This document shows, one piece after another, positions 6,144-14,683 of a stretch of DNA of 34,444 bases (positions are counted from its first letter, which is position 1; every line of letters starts with the position of its first letter). This DNA is from Prevotellaceae bacterium (GTDB taxonomy: Bacteria > Bacteroidota > Bacteroidia > Bacteroidales > UBA932), in assembly GCA_031263185.1 (NCBI GenBank), contig JAISGH010000152.1, positions 1 to 34,444 of the forward strand. Direction: 5' to 3'. The notes beneath the pieces were generated by a model. It was given only the letters and a program-made list of their open reading frames with translations, ran no database searches and was not told where the DNA came from. The translations under genes were made by a program, and so were the position numbers.

Positions 6144-9023
6144 GTGCTTGTAAAAAAAATCATATACGCTGCTTTACTTTGCGGCGCTGCTGTTGGTACG
6201 CCGCCGGCAGCGGTGCAGAGCAGAGCGCAGCAGCTTGTGCGAAAAGTAAATGACGGCGCAAAAGGCGCAAACGACGCCGCTGCGGGCAACCTGCAGCAGG
6301 TGAACAAGGAGCTGCAAAAGCCAACGGACAAAATCAACAGAAAAATTGACGCTGTAACATCGAAGCTGGACGAAAAGGCCGACAAGGTTGACGAGAAGCT
6401 GAGCAGCACAAGCGAAAAGATTAAGGCCGCCACCATCAAGAAAAATACGTGGATAATGCGCACCTACCACAACGTTACGGCCTACTACAACGTTTACTTC
6501 AACGCAAACGACAGCTACGAGGAGGGCGTAAAAAAGGCGGCCAAAGAGTACCGCTTTGACTACATGCAGGTGCTTCCTGTCTTCACCTTTGAGGCGCAAA
6601 ATATTCCTACAGCGGTTGCCACAGAGATGGCGCGTACGCTCGAAAAATCGGACAAGACAATCAAAAAGCACTCGCTCACCGTCAAACCTAACCTGAAAAA
6701 AGGTCAGCGGCTGACCAAAAAAGAGCAGGAGTTTTACAACCGCCGCGAATTTTGCAACTCCATCGACGATGCCTACCTGCTTATCGGCAAGGCAAACGTT
6801 TACCTGCACGAGTACGAGCTCGCCCTGCTCGCCTTTGACCACGTCATGGTGGAGTACCCCTACGAGCCGACGATATACGAGGCGCGTATATGGTCGGCCG
6901 TAGTGTCGGGCGCTATGGGCGACGTGGCGCGCGAGCGGGAAATTCTGACAGCGCTCGCTATCGATAAAAAATTCCCCCAAAAGTACGCCGCGCTGCTCAA
7001 CAAGGCAACCGCCGACTTGCTCATCCGCGAAAAAAAGTACCGAGAGGCTATTCCCAAGGTAGAGCAAGCCGTAAAAAATACCCGCAGCAGCGTAGACCGC
7101 CAGCGCTACCGCTACATCCTGGGGCAGCTCTACCAGCAAACGGGCAACGCGCCCAAGGCGATAGCGCGCTACACCTCCGTTATTCGCCGGATGCCTCCCT
7201 ACGATGTTGAGTTCCACGCAAGGCTCAACAGGGCGTTCCTTTCGATAGGGCGCAAGGGCGAGAATATGCGCAAAATGCTCACAAAAATGGCAAAGGACGA
7301 AAAAAACAAGGAGTACTTGGACATGATATACTACGCGCTGGCCGAAATGGAGATGAGCGCCAAGCGCACCGACCTTGCCATAGCGTACTACAAGCTCTCT
7401 GCCGCAAACAGCAAAAACGACAGCCCCCAGCGGATGATCTCCTGCCTTACGCTTGCCAAGCACTTCGAGGCGCATGGCGACTACGAGTCTGCCCAGGCTT
7501 ACTACGACAGCACCGCCATGGTTATGCCCAAAACCGACCCCGAGTACGGCATGGTGAGCAACAAGGCGCTCAACCTGGGTAAGCTTGCGGTGAACCTGCG
7601 CATCATCAAAACCGAAGACAGCTTGCAGCGCATAGCCCGCATGAGCCAAAAAGACCGCGAAAAGTACGTTGCCGCTCAAATTGCGCAGGCTAAGGATAGC
7701 GAAGCAAAAAGGCAGCGCGACGAAGAGATACGCGCCACACGCGCCGAAGCCGCTACCGTGGCTGCCTCGGCGTTTGCGCAGCCGGCAAGCGGAAAGTGGT
7801 ACTTCTACAACCCTCAGCTGTTAGGCTCCGGGCTGGCCGAGTTCAGAAAAAAGTGGGGGCAGCGTAAGCTGGCCGACAACTGGCGGCGCGATAGCAAGGG
7901 ATTTTCTGCTGACTTTGCCCTGCCGTCCGGCGGCGGCGACGGCGACGGAGACGAAAGCGACGGGCAGCAGCAGCTACCCGAAGACCAAACGGAAAGCTAC
8001 TACATGGCCAACGTACCGCTCACCGACTCGCTGATGGCGGCATCGAATGTGCGGATAGTGGAGGCCATGTTCGACGCGGGCTTGGTTTACAAGGACTACA
8101 TTCGCGACAACCCCAACGCCATTGCCATGCTGGAGGCGCTGCTCAAGCGCTTCCCCGCTAACCGCTACCGCCTCGAAACGCTGTTCTACCTCTACGTGCT
8201 CAACAGCGAGGCAGACAACGCCAAGCGCGCCGACTACTACAAAGGCCTGCTCTTTACGGAGTACCCCAACGAGCTGCTCACCATGTACGTAAAAGACCCA
8301 ACGTACGTTTCGGATAAGGAGGCGCACAAAAAGGCGGCAAATCAACTTTACAGCAACGCCTACGACTTGTATCAGGCAGGCCGCTACGACGAGGCTGTTC
8401 GCCTGTCGCGGCAAGGCATGGAGATGTACGGAGAGCTGGACGTTGCCGCCAACTTTAAGCTTCTAAACGTAATGGCAACCGGAGGTAACGGCAACATCGG
8501 GCAGTACATCGCCGGGCTAACCGAGGTAATAAAGGAGTACCCCAACACCGCCGTCGCTACGGCAGCGCAAGAAATGATGGACATTGTTCAAAAGCGGGAG
8601 CTTACGCTTATCAGCGAGCGCGAAGCGCCGCCGGTAGAAGAGCAAGCTGCGCCCAGCGTACTCTACAGCGACGACGACGGCGAAAGCCTGCTGGCGCTCG
8701 TTGTTAGCCAAAGCGTCAACATCAACCAGCTTAGATTTAACTTTATCTCTTTCAACGCAGACATCGATGCCGACGAGCTGGACGTTAGCAGCAGCAAGCT
8801 CAACGACAACCTGACGCTGCTCACCGTAGGCCGCTTCAAAGCCATCGGCGAGGCGGTTGCATACTACAGAAAGATCAAGGCTTACCCCGCCATCTTTAGA
8901 GATTTGAATATAGAGGGATACTCGCTGTTTGCCATTACCGCAAAAAATCTTGAGCTGCTTGAGCAGAGCAAAATAGTGAGCGCATACGACACATTTTTTC
9001 AGCTCAACGTTTTAAAATTTTGA
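6144..9023 (+). CDS. porW: PorW/SprE-like TPR protein, type IX secretion system component
   Basis: A protein of about 959 residues with an N-terminal signal segment (VLVKKIIYAALLCGAAV). A helical, charged stretch comes next, then RTYHNVTAYYNVYFNANDSY and FDYMQVLPVF, and a long array of TPR-like helical pairs. The conserved C-terminal module resembles the one ending PorW/SprE proteins (FNFISFNADID, then AYPAIFRDLNI and SLFAITAKNLELL). PorW (Porphyromonas) and SprE (Flavobacterium) are envelope TPR lipoproteins needed for type IX secretion and, in some species, gliding. I chose the GTG at 6144 because it begins the signal peptide; the TTG at 6063 precedes a promoter-like box. The cysteine in AALLCGAA lacks a canonical lipobox, so lipidation is uncertain. 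A negatively charged SGGGDGDGDESDG linker lies mid-protein. A transcription terminator was not found; the 57-bp array begins at the stop codon. Confidence 0.85.
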   Translation: MLVKKIIYAALLCGAAVGTPPAAVQSRAQQLVRKVNDGAKGANDAAAGNLQQVNKELQKPTDKINRKIDAVTSKLDEKADKVDEKLSSTSEKIKAATIKKNTWIMRTYHNVTAYYNVYFNANDSYEEGVKKAAKEYRFDYMQVLPVFTFEAQNIPTAVATEMARTLEKSDKTIKKHSLTVKPNLKKGQRLTKKEQEFYNRREFCNSIDDAYLLIGKANVYLHEYELALLAFDHVMVEYPYEPTIYEARIWSAVVSGAMGDVAREREILTALAIDKKFPQKYAALLNKATADLLIREKKYREAIPKVEQAVKNTRSSVDRQRYRYILGQLYQQTGNAPKAIARYTSVIRRMPPYDVEFHARLNRAFLSIGRKGENMRKMLTKMAKDEKNKEYLDMIYYALAEMEMSAKRTDLAIAYYKLSAANSKNDSPQRMISCLTLAKHFEAHGDYESAQAYYDSTAMVMPKTDPEYGMVSNKALNLGKLAVNLRIIKTEDSLQRIARMSQKDREKYVAAQIAQAKDSEAKRQRDEEIRATRAEAATVAASAFAQPASGKWYFYNPQLLGSGLAEFRKKWGQRKLADNWRRDSKGFSADFALPSGGGDGDGDESDGQQQLPEDQTESYYMANVPLTDSLMAASNVRIVEAMFDAGLVYKDYIRDNPNAIAMLEALLKRFPANRYRLETLFYLYVLNSEADNAKRADYYKGLLFTEYPNELLTMYVKDPTYVSDKEAHKKAANQLYSNAYDLYQAGRYDEAVRLSRQGMEMYGELDVAANFKLLNVMATGGNGNIGQYIAGLTEVIKEYPNTAVATAAQEMMDIVQKRELTLISEREAPPVEEQAAPSVLYSDDDGESLLALVVSQSVNINQLRFNFISFNADIDADELDVSSSKLNDNLTLLTVGRFKAIGEAVAYYRKIKAYPAIFRDLNIEGYSLFAITAKNLELLEQSKIVSAYDTFFQLNVLKF

Positions 9024-9260
9024 ATTCTAAATTTTGAATTTTGAATTCCTGACGGCGCAAGCCAATTTACAAAGAAGGAAATTTTGAATTCTAAATTTTG
9101 AATTCCTGACAGCGCAAGCCAATTTACAAAGAAGAAAATTTTGAATTCTGAATTTTGAATTCCTGACGGCGCAAGCCAATTTACAAAGATGGAAATTTTG
9201 AATTCTGAATTTTGAAGTCCTGACGGCGCAAGCCAATTCAAAATTCAAAATTCAGAATTC
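9018..9260. repeat. Four-copy 57-bp AT-rich tandem repeat between convergent genes
   Basis: The landmark CCTGACgGCGCAAGCCAATT recurs at 9048, 9105, 9162 and 9219, exactly 57 bp apart. Each unit also holds stacked GAATTC and AATTTTGAATT blocks that form many short inverted repeats. Copies differ by scattered substitutions. Because 57 is divisible by three, both strands stay open for long frames (19-residue repeats such as VNWLAPSGIQNSEFKI), which I treat as by-products. The array sits exactly between the porW stop and the trpA stop, and its edge encodes the last residues of TrpA. The inverted repeats could serve as a bidirectional terminator. Confidence 0.93.
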
Positions 9261-10030
9261 AAAATTTTCTTCATCAGCTCCGCTACAGCGTCGGCAACGC
9301 TTGGCGCTGCGCCAAGCAGGCGGATAAATTCGCTGCCGATAATGGCGCCGCCGGCGTTGGCAAACGCCGCGTTGAGAGTTGCCTTGTTTGATATACCAAA
9401 GCCTATCAAGCGCGGATTGCGAAGCTTCATGGCGTCAATCCGGCGAAAGTAGGCAAGCGTATTTTCGTCGAAGCGCTCCTTGGCGCCGGTGGTTGAGGCG
9501 GTCGAAACCATGTAGATAAACCCCGATGTGTTGTCGTCAATCAGGCGTATCCGCTCATCCGACGTTTCGGGGGTAATCAGCATGATGAAGCGTACGCCGT
9601 ACTTGCTGCCCAGCGCCTTGAACTGCGACATGTAGCCCTTAAAGGGCAGGTCCGGGATAATAACGCCGTCAACGCCAACCTCGCCGCAGCGGCGGCAAAA
9701 TGTTTCGATTCCAAATTGCATCACAGGGTTAAGGTAGCCCATCATGATGAGCGGTAGCGAAACGCTGCTGCGAATTCCCTCAAGCTGCGAAAAGAGCTTG
9801 CTCAGGGTCATGCCGTTTTTCAGGGCGATTGCTCCGCTTTGCTGGATAACCGGCCCGTCGGCCATGGGGTCGGAGAAAGGAATACCCACCTCCACCATGT
9901 CAGCCCCCTGCGCGGCAAGCTCGCGGATGATGGCTACCGTATCGTCCGGCTGCGGGTAACCTGCCGTAAAGTACACGGACAGGATGTTTTGGCATTTTGC
10001 AGCGAAAAGGCTGTCTATTCTGTTTGTCAT
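9245..10030 (-). CDS. trpA: Tryptophan synthase alpha chain
   Basis: A (beta/alpha)8 enzyme of 261 residues that cleaves indole-3-glycerol phosphate and passes indole to TrpB. Seen: FTAGYPQPDDT, the catalytic glutamate in MVEVGIPFSDPMADGP (about Glu47), the catalytic aspartate of the same motif (about Asp58), IPDLPFKG, and the phosphate-binding GFGISNKATL and GGAIIGSEFIR. The ATG at 10030 (MTNRIDSLFA) gives family length; the ORF-track start at 10069 adds 13 non-conserved residues. The C-terminus ends ILNSEF, encoded by the GAATTC-type tandem repeat downstream, so the repeat has supplied the tail and stop. No other trp gene is present, and the gene behind it is an acyl-CoA reductase, so this is an isolated trpA. 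Confidence 0.95.
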   Translation of the reverse strand: MTNRIDSLFAAKCQNILSVYFTAGYPQPDDTVAIIRELAAQGADMVEVGIPFSDPMADGPVIQQSGAIALKNGMTLSKLFSQLEGIRSSVSLPLIMMGYLNPVMQFGIETFCRRCGEVGVDGVIIPDLPFKGYMSQFKALGSKYGVRFIMLITPETSDERIRLIDDNTSGFIYMVSTASTTGAKERFDENTLAYFRRIDAMKLRNPRLIGFGISNKATLNAAFANAGGAIIGSEFIRLLGAAPSVADAVAELMKKILNSEF

Positions 10031-10078
10031 ATATCCAAGTAAAATAAGGTGTTTGCGAGAATTAAGCATTGCCCGCCC

Positions 10079-11140
10079 TCAAGGTAGCGACAGCAAAAAT
10101 TGTAGCGTATCTACCCCGTCGGAGTAGTCGGTCAGGCGCGGGCGCTGCGCTTGGCCAAAGGGTACGCAGCGCGGCTCAAGCCCTGCCACCGGCGCGTCGG
10201 CAGCAACGCACTGCAGCTCGCCTTCGAGCAGCAGCAGCCGGCCTTGCAGCTCCTCTGCCGACTGGTAGCGCTGCAAGAACAGCGTCCCAACGGGAGAGCT
10301 CAGCTCGTCGCTAAAGGTAGCAATGCAGCCGCCGAGGTCAAAAAAATCGCGCCGGTGCATTTGCAGCAGCGCCTTTGCGTAGCGGCAGCAGTCGTCGTAA
10401 GGCTTATGCTCGCGCAGGCAGGCAAGCGGCGCAAAAGCCTCTCCAAGATGCCGCACATCGTAGCCTTCGGGGATAAAAACCTTGCCAACGCTGCGGCACC
10501 CCAAGCCAAAGTAGCCGAGCGCGTCGTGCGCAAGCAGGCGCAAGCGCTCGTCGCTCTCGCTGCCCGAAATCACCGCTACGCTGGTGCGGCTCTTGCGGAA
10601 AATGTGCGGCAGGCGCCCGTAGTAAAGCTCAAAGTAGCGCGATGAATTGCTGCTTCCGGTGGCAACTACAGCGTCAACGCCGCGGAGGTCGTCGGCAAAG
10701 GTTACGCGCGGCGCAAAGCGGTGGTCAATTTGCCGCAAAAATTTTACCAGCATGGGCAGCAGGTACGCATCTTTGGCCGACAGCTTAACTACCGCGCAGC
10801 GCCCGGAGGCAAGCGCGCACAGCAAATCGTGAAACCCCACCAGCGGAATGTTGCCCGCCATGATAATCCCAACGCTTCCGGACGGCTTGCCATCGGGAAT
10901 ACCGTAGCGCGAAAGCCACTCCTCCATCCGCGCAGGCGAGAGCATATCTGCCGAAATGGCCGCCAGCGACTGCCGGATGCTATCCTCGGTAAACCACATG
11001 TTGCGCTCGACGCTCTGCCGAACGGCCGCAAAAAAATCATCCTTGATACCGCGCGTAAGCCCAAGGCGCTGCAAAAATCCCTCAATGAGAAATCCCAGCT
11101 GCGAAAAGGCAAAAATATATTGCTCCAAGTACGGCGACAA
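10079..11140 (-). CDS. LuxC-type acyl-CoA reductase
   Basis: A 353-residue protein of the LuxC/acyl-CoA reductase branch of the aldehyde dehydrogenase superfamily, which reduces acyl-CoA to aldehyde with NAD(P)H. Seen: the Rossmann-type GSVGIIMAGNIPLVGFHDLL (about 88-107), VVKLSAKD, VVATGSSNSSRYF, HIFRKSRTSVAVISG, and the nucleophilic cysteine in GLGCRSVGKVF (about Cys215). The start codon is TTG (TTG TCG CCG TAC); no ATG lies near the family N-terminus, and a second TTG four codons on is an alternative. It precedes trpA by 48 bp on the same strand and may be co-transcribed with it. Bacteroidetes often carry this gene singly; its physiological substrate is not established by context here. Confidence 0.85.
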   Translation of the reverse strand: MSPYLEQYIFAFSQLGFLIEGFLQRLGLTRGIKDDFFAAVRQSVERNMWFTEDSIRQSLAAISADMLSPARMEEWLSRYGIPDGKPSGSVGIIMAGNIPLVGFHDLLCALASGRCAVVKLSAKDAYLLPMLVKFLRQIDHRFAPRVTFADDLRGVDAVVATGSSNSSRYFELYYGRLPHIFRKSRTSVAVISGSESDERLRLLAHDALGYFGLGCRSVGKVFIPEGYDVRHLGEAFAPLACLREHKPYDDCCRYAKALLQMHRRDFFDLGGCIATFSDELSSPVGTLFLQRYQSAEELQGRLLLLEGELQCVAADAPVAGLEPRCVPFGQAQRPRLTDYSDGVDTLQFLLSLP

Positions 11141-11273
11141 AGCAGTATTTTACTAATTTACAATTCGTCAAATTACCTATAAGTTGCTAAGTAGCAGCCT
11201 TAAAAGGCAGCCCGTTAGCCGGATAAAGGTAGTAATTATTGAGAGAAATAAAAAAATAAATCCAAAAAAACCA

Positions 11274-11281
11274 TATCTTTG
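11274..11281 (+). promoter_or_regulatory. Putative -7 promoter element (TATCTTTG)
   Basis: TATCTTTG fits TAnnTTTG and lies 68 bp upstream of the chosen ATG of the sigma54-type response regulator. The -33 position is an A-rich run rather than TTTG. Between this box and the start is a short tandem series, CCTCAAAATGtG (about 11302-11345). Confidence 0.45.
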
Positions 11282-11348
11282 TGCTTTGAAGCGCAACGTA
11301 AGCCTCAAAATGGGCCCTCAAAATGTGCCCTCAAAATGTGCCCCAAAA

Positions 11349-12683
11349 ATGCCCCAAAACATTCTAATTATCGAAGATGACGCCTCTTTTGGCGTCATGC
11401 TGCAAGGTTGGTTAAAAAAAAACGGCTTTACCACGACCTTATGCTCGCGCGTGGAGCAGGCCAAGAGAGAAATTGCCCTGCATGCGTTCGATATTATCCT
11501 CTCCGACCTGCGCCTCCCCGACGGGGATGGCATCATGCTGCTCGCGTGGATTAAGGAGCAGAAGTGCAGCGCGCCGGTTATCGTCATGACCAGCTATGCA
11601 GAGGTGCAAAGCGCCGTGCTGGCCATAAAGCTGGGCGCATTTGATTTTCTCGAAAAGCCGGTTAACCCCAATACCCTGAAGCAAAAAATGGAGCAGGCGC
11701 TGCTCAGCGCCACCCAGCAAAAAAAGCAGGCTGCCACCGTAAAAGTCAACCCTCCAAAGCAAGCCTTTATAACCGGCGAAAGCCCCGCCGCCCTGCAAAT
11801 GCTTGAGCATGTACGCCTCGTTGCGCCTACGCAAATGTCGGTAATGATTATTGGCGAAAGCGGTACGGGCAAAGAGTACATTGCGCGGGCTATACACGAG
11901 CACAGCAGCAGAAGCGGAGCGCCCTTCCTCGCGGTGGACTGCGGAAGCCTTTCAAAGGAGCTGGCGCCCAGCGAGCTGTTCGGCCACCTGAAGGGCGCTT
12001 TTACCTCTGCCATAGCCGACAAAAAGGGCGTTTTTGAGCAGGCCGAAAGAGGCACCGTTTTCTTCGACGAGGTGGGCAACCTTCCCTACGACGTTCAGGT
12101 GCAGCTGCTGCGGGCGCTGCAGGAGCGAAAAGTGCGGCCGGTTGGCTCGGCAACCGACGTAAGCGTTGACGTGCGCCTCGTTGTTGCTACCAACGAGAAC
12201 CTCGAAAATGCCATCGCCGGCGGAGCTTTCAGGGAAGACCTGTACCATCGCCTCAACGAATTTGTAATTGCCGTCCCGCCGCTGAGGGAAAGGGCAAGCG
12301 ACATAGCCCTCTTTGCGGCGCACTTTTTGGAGGAGGCCAACCGAGAGCTCGGCAAGCAGGTGAATGGCTTGTCCAAAGAAACGCTGCAAGCGCTCAAAGC
12401 CCACCGCTGGAGCGGCAACCTGCGCGAGCTGCGGAACGTAATTCGCAGGGCTGTGCTTTTTGCCCAGGCCGGCAAAATTCTTCCGGAGCACCTGCCCATC
12501 CTCTCCACATCCCCCAAACCGGAAGGCGAGGCGCACGGCCTTGCGCTGCGCAACCCCAACGAGCGCCGGCACATAGAAGAAGCCCTCAAAAAAGCGCAGG
12601 GCAACAAAAGCCGCGCCGCGCAGCTCCTGCAAATAGACCGCAAAACGCTTTACAACAAAATACACCAGCACGGCATAACGTAA
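11349..12683 (+). CDS. Sigma54-dependent response regulator (NtrC family)
   Basis: A response regulator of about 444 residues with three domains. The receiver (1-120) has the phospho-acceptor in DIILSDLRLPDGDG (about Asp53) and the lysine in FDFLEKP. The AAA+ sigma54-interaction domain has Walker A GESGTGKE, loop 1 GAFTSA, Walker B GTVFFDEVG and VRLVVATNENL. The C-terminal Fis-type HTH is NKSRAAQLLQIDRKTLYNKI. Loop 1 is normally GAFTGA; the Gly-to-Ser change leaves the key Phe-Thr intact. The start at 11349 (MPQNILIIEDD) matches the receiver; the 55 residues added by the ORF track come from the leader and a short CAAAATG repeat. No kinase gene is adjacent upstream. The next gene encodes a second regulator, 32 bp away, with a kinase behind it. 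Confidence 0.93.
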   Translation: MPQNILIIEDDASFGVMLQGWLKKNGFTTTLCSRVEQAKREIALHAFDIILSDLRLPDGDGIMLLAWIKEQKCSAPVIVMTSYAEVQSAVLAIKLGAFDFLEKPVNPNTLKQKMEQALLSATQQKKQAATVKVNPPKQAFITGESPAALQMLEHVRLVAPTQMSVMIIGESGTGKEYIARAIHEHSSRSGAPFLAVDCGSLSKELAPSELFGHLKGAFTSAIADKKGVFEQAERGTVFFDEVGNLPYDVQVQLLRALQERKVRPVGSATDVSVDVRLVVATNENLENAIAGGAFREDLYHRLNEFVIAVPPLRERASDIALFAAHFLEEANRELGKQVNGLSKETLQALKAHRWSGNLRELRNVIRRAVLFAQAGKILPEHLPILSTSPKPEGEAHGLALRNPNERRHIEEALKKAQGNKSRAAQLLQIDRKTLYNKIHQHGIT

Positions 12684-12715
12684 GTATTTTGAAAACGAAC
12701 TAATAGCTGCAATCC

Positions 12716-13390
12716 ATGAAAATTCTTGTTATAGAAGATGAATACCAGCTGCTGAAAGCGGTGGAGACATTCCTGCTATCGGAAAAGTACGTCGTAGAAA
12801 AAGCTACCACCTACCACGCTGCCGTAGAGAAAGCGATGGTTTACGGCTACGACTGCATTTTGCTGGACATTTCGCTGCCCGGCGGCAGCGGGCTGAAAAT
12901 TCTCGAAGAAATGAAGAAGGCGGGAAAATCGGGTAACATCATTATCATTTCCGCCAAAGACTCGCTCGAAGATAAAATCATGGGGCTGGATTTGGGCGCT
13001 GACGATTACCTGACCAAACCCTTTCACGTGCAGGAGCTGCACGCCCGAATTAAGGCGGTGTTGCGGCGCAAGCAAGTAGGCGGCAAGCAAGTCCTGCAGC
13101 TGGGAAGCTTATCTATCGATTTTGCCGGCCGGCAGGCACTTGTAGAGCGCAAGCCGCTGACGCTAAATCGCAAAGAGTTTGACATGCTGACGTTCTTGGC
13201 AACCAACAAAAACCGCCTCGTTACCAAGGAAACCCTGGCCGAGCACGTTTGGGGCGACAGCGCCGATTTGGCGGACAGCCTCGACTTTGTCTACTCGCAG
13301 GTGAAAAATCTGCGCAAAAAACTGAAAGACAGCAATTCGGATGTAGCAATAGAAAATATTTACGGCGTTGGCTACAAAATGACAGTATGA
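12716..13390 (+). CDS. OmpR-family response regulator
   Basis: A 224-residue two-domain regulator. The receiver has acidic pocket IEDE, phospho-acceptor LLDISLPGG (about Asp51), the threonine/serine switch IIISAKD and LTKPF. The C-terminal winged helix contains LTLNRKEFDMLTFL, SLDFVYSQVKNLRKKL and the terminal IYGVGYKM, typical of OmpR/PhoB DNA-binding domains. Its stop overlaps the kinase start as ATGA, so the two are translationally coupled and form a cognate pair. It follows the sigma54-type regulator by 32 bp, so all three may share one transcript. The regulated genes are not evident from the sequence. Confidence 0.95.
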   Translation: MKILVIEDEYQLLKAVETFLLSEKYVVEKATTYHAAVEKAMVYGYDCILLDISLPGGSGLKILEEMKKAGKSGNIIIISAKDSLEDKIMGLDLGADDYLTKPFHVQELHARIKAVLRRKQVGGKQVLQLGSLSIDFAGRQALVERKPLTLNRKEFDMLTFLATNKNRLVTKETLAEHVWGDSADLADSLDFVYSQVKNLRKKLKDSNSDVAIENIYGVGYKMTV

Positions 13391-14652
13391 AGCTGATAAA
13401 CCACCTCATTTTTCGCATCACCTTGTTTTTCACAGCAGTAATGCTGCTGTGGTCGGGCGCTTACTTCTTTTTGCAAATGAAGGAAATACACGACGGCAAC
13501 GACGAAGGGTTGACCAACCTGAAGCAGGAATTTATTGCCAAAGCCAACAGAATACCCGATTTTGTGGAGCAGCTGGAAAACTTTAATCCGCTCAACATCA
13601 TTGTTCAAGAAATATCCCGCGCAGAGGCCGAGGGCGCTATGGAAAATTTTGCCACCACCCGCGTTTACTTCGCCACCGAGCTGGAAAAGGAGGAGGTGCG
13701 CATGCTCACAACCGCCTTTCGCTGCGAGCAGAACGGCAAGTACTACCGCTTGCAGCTGTTTACCTCTACGGTCGAAAGCGACGATTTGATAAAGAACATG
13801 CTCTACCTCTTGCTGGGGCTTTGGATAGCGCTTTCGTTCACGGTGCTTGCTGTGGGGAAAATCGTCATTGCCAAGGCCAACAGGCCGTTTTATAAGCTGC
13901 TGGACGAGCTCGGAAAATTTCGCTTGGACAGCAGCAAAATGGTTGATTTCGAGGAGACGAATATCAAGGAGTACAGGCAGCTGAACCAATCGGTAAAGAA
14001 GCTGCTCGAAAAAAACATCCGCATATTTACCGACCAAAAAATATTTATCGAAAACACTTCGCATGAGCTGCAAACGCCGCTGGCCATTGCAGCTGCCAAG
14101 CTGGAGGCGCTGCTCGAAAAGTATCAGGACAGCAAAAACCTCACGGAGGAAGTTGCCGGTATTTTAAGCATACTTGGCCGCATGAAGCGGCTAAACACCA
14201 ACCTCCTGCTGCTGTCTAAAATCAAAAACGGGCAATTTCCCGAAGCCTCGCCGGTTAACCTGCGCCACGTGCTGGAGTCGGCGCTGGACGAGCTTGAAGA
14301 GCTGGTTGAATACAAGGAAATTACGGTAGAAAAGCATGGCGACTTTGCGCCGGTGCGGACAATGAATAAAGATTTGGCGCACGTTTTGCTTACCAACCTG
14401 GTAAAAAATGCAATTCTCCACAACCAGCAAGGCGGGAAAATTATCATCCGGTACGCTTCCGGCAGTATTGCCATTGCCAACAGCGGAAGCAAAGCAGCCC
14501 CGCGCGCTTTTGACCGCTACCGGCACAACGCCACCGACGCAGCGTCCTCCGGCTTGGGGCTTTCCATTGCCAAATCCGTTGCCGACCTTTACCGGATTGA
14601 AATTACCTACCGCTACAGCAAAATGCACGTTTTCACGCTCAAGCTGAAGTAG
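13387..14652 (+). CDS. Sensor histidine kinase
   Basis: A membrane-bound HisKA/HATPase kinase of about 421 residues. Two transmembrane segments are seen: about residues 8-29 (FRITLFFTAVMLLWSGAYFF) and 138-160 (LYLLLGLWIALSFTVLAVG). They enclose a periplasmic sensor of about 100 residues with no recognised fold. The phospho-acceptor is in FIENTSHELQTPLA (about His226). The ATPase domain has the N box LLTNLVKNAILHNQ, a weak G1 box (IANSGS) and the G2 box SGLGLSIAKS. No clear HAMP domain is visible between TM2 and the H box. The true start is the ATG at 13387, overlapping the regulator; the ORF track's longer form reads through the regulator gene in another frame. The loss of an acidic residue in G1 is common in Bacteroidetes kinases. 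Confidence 0.92.
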   Translation: MKLINHLIFRITLFFTAVMLLWSGAYFFLQMKEIHDGNDEGLTNLKQEFIAKANRIPDFVEQLENFNPLNIIVQEISRAEAEGAMENFATTRVYFATELEKEEVRMLTTAFRCEQNGKYYRLQLFTSTVESDDLIKNMLYLLLGLWIALSFTVLAVGKIVIAKANRPFYKLLDELGKFRLDSSKMVDFEETNIKEYRQLNQSVKKLLEKNIRIFTDQKIFIENTSHELQTPLAIAAAKLEALLEKYQDSKNLTEEVAGILSILGRMKRLNTNLLLLSKIKNGQFPEASPVNLRHVLESALDELEELVEYKEITVEKHGDFAPVRTMNKDLAHVLLTNLVKNAILHNQQGGKIIIRYASGSIAIANSGSKAAPRAFDRYRHNATDAASSGLGLSIAKSVADLYRIEITYRYSKMHVFTLKLK

Positions 14653-14683
14653 CCCTCCCCCCTCCCCGACGCTTTTTTCCAAC

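Noticed and set aside
6174-7679. 501-residue minus-strand ORF opposite the porW-like gene
   Set aside because: It is a shadow ORF of a GC-rich coding strand. Its composition (rich in V, H, R, L runs) is typical of antisense frames, and the plus-strand product has clear PorW/SprE features.
8999-9248. Minus-strand ORFs of 73-80 residues with a 19-residue repeat (VNWLAPSGIQNSEFKI)
   Set aside because: They are created by the 57-bp DNA repeat, whose length is a multiple of three, and are open in more than one frame. There is no signal, start context or family to support a protein.
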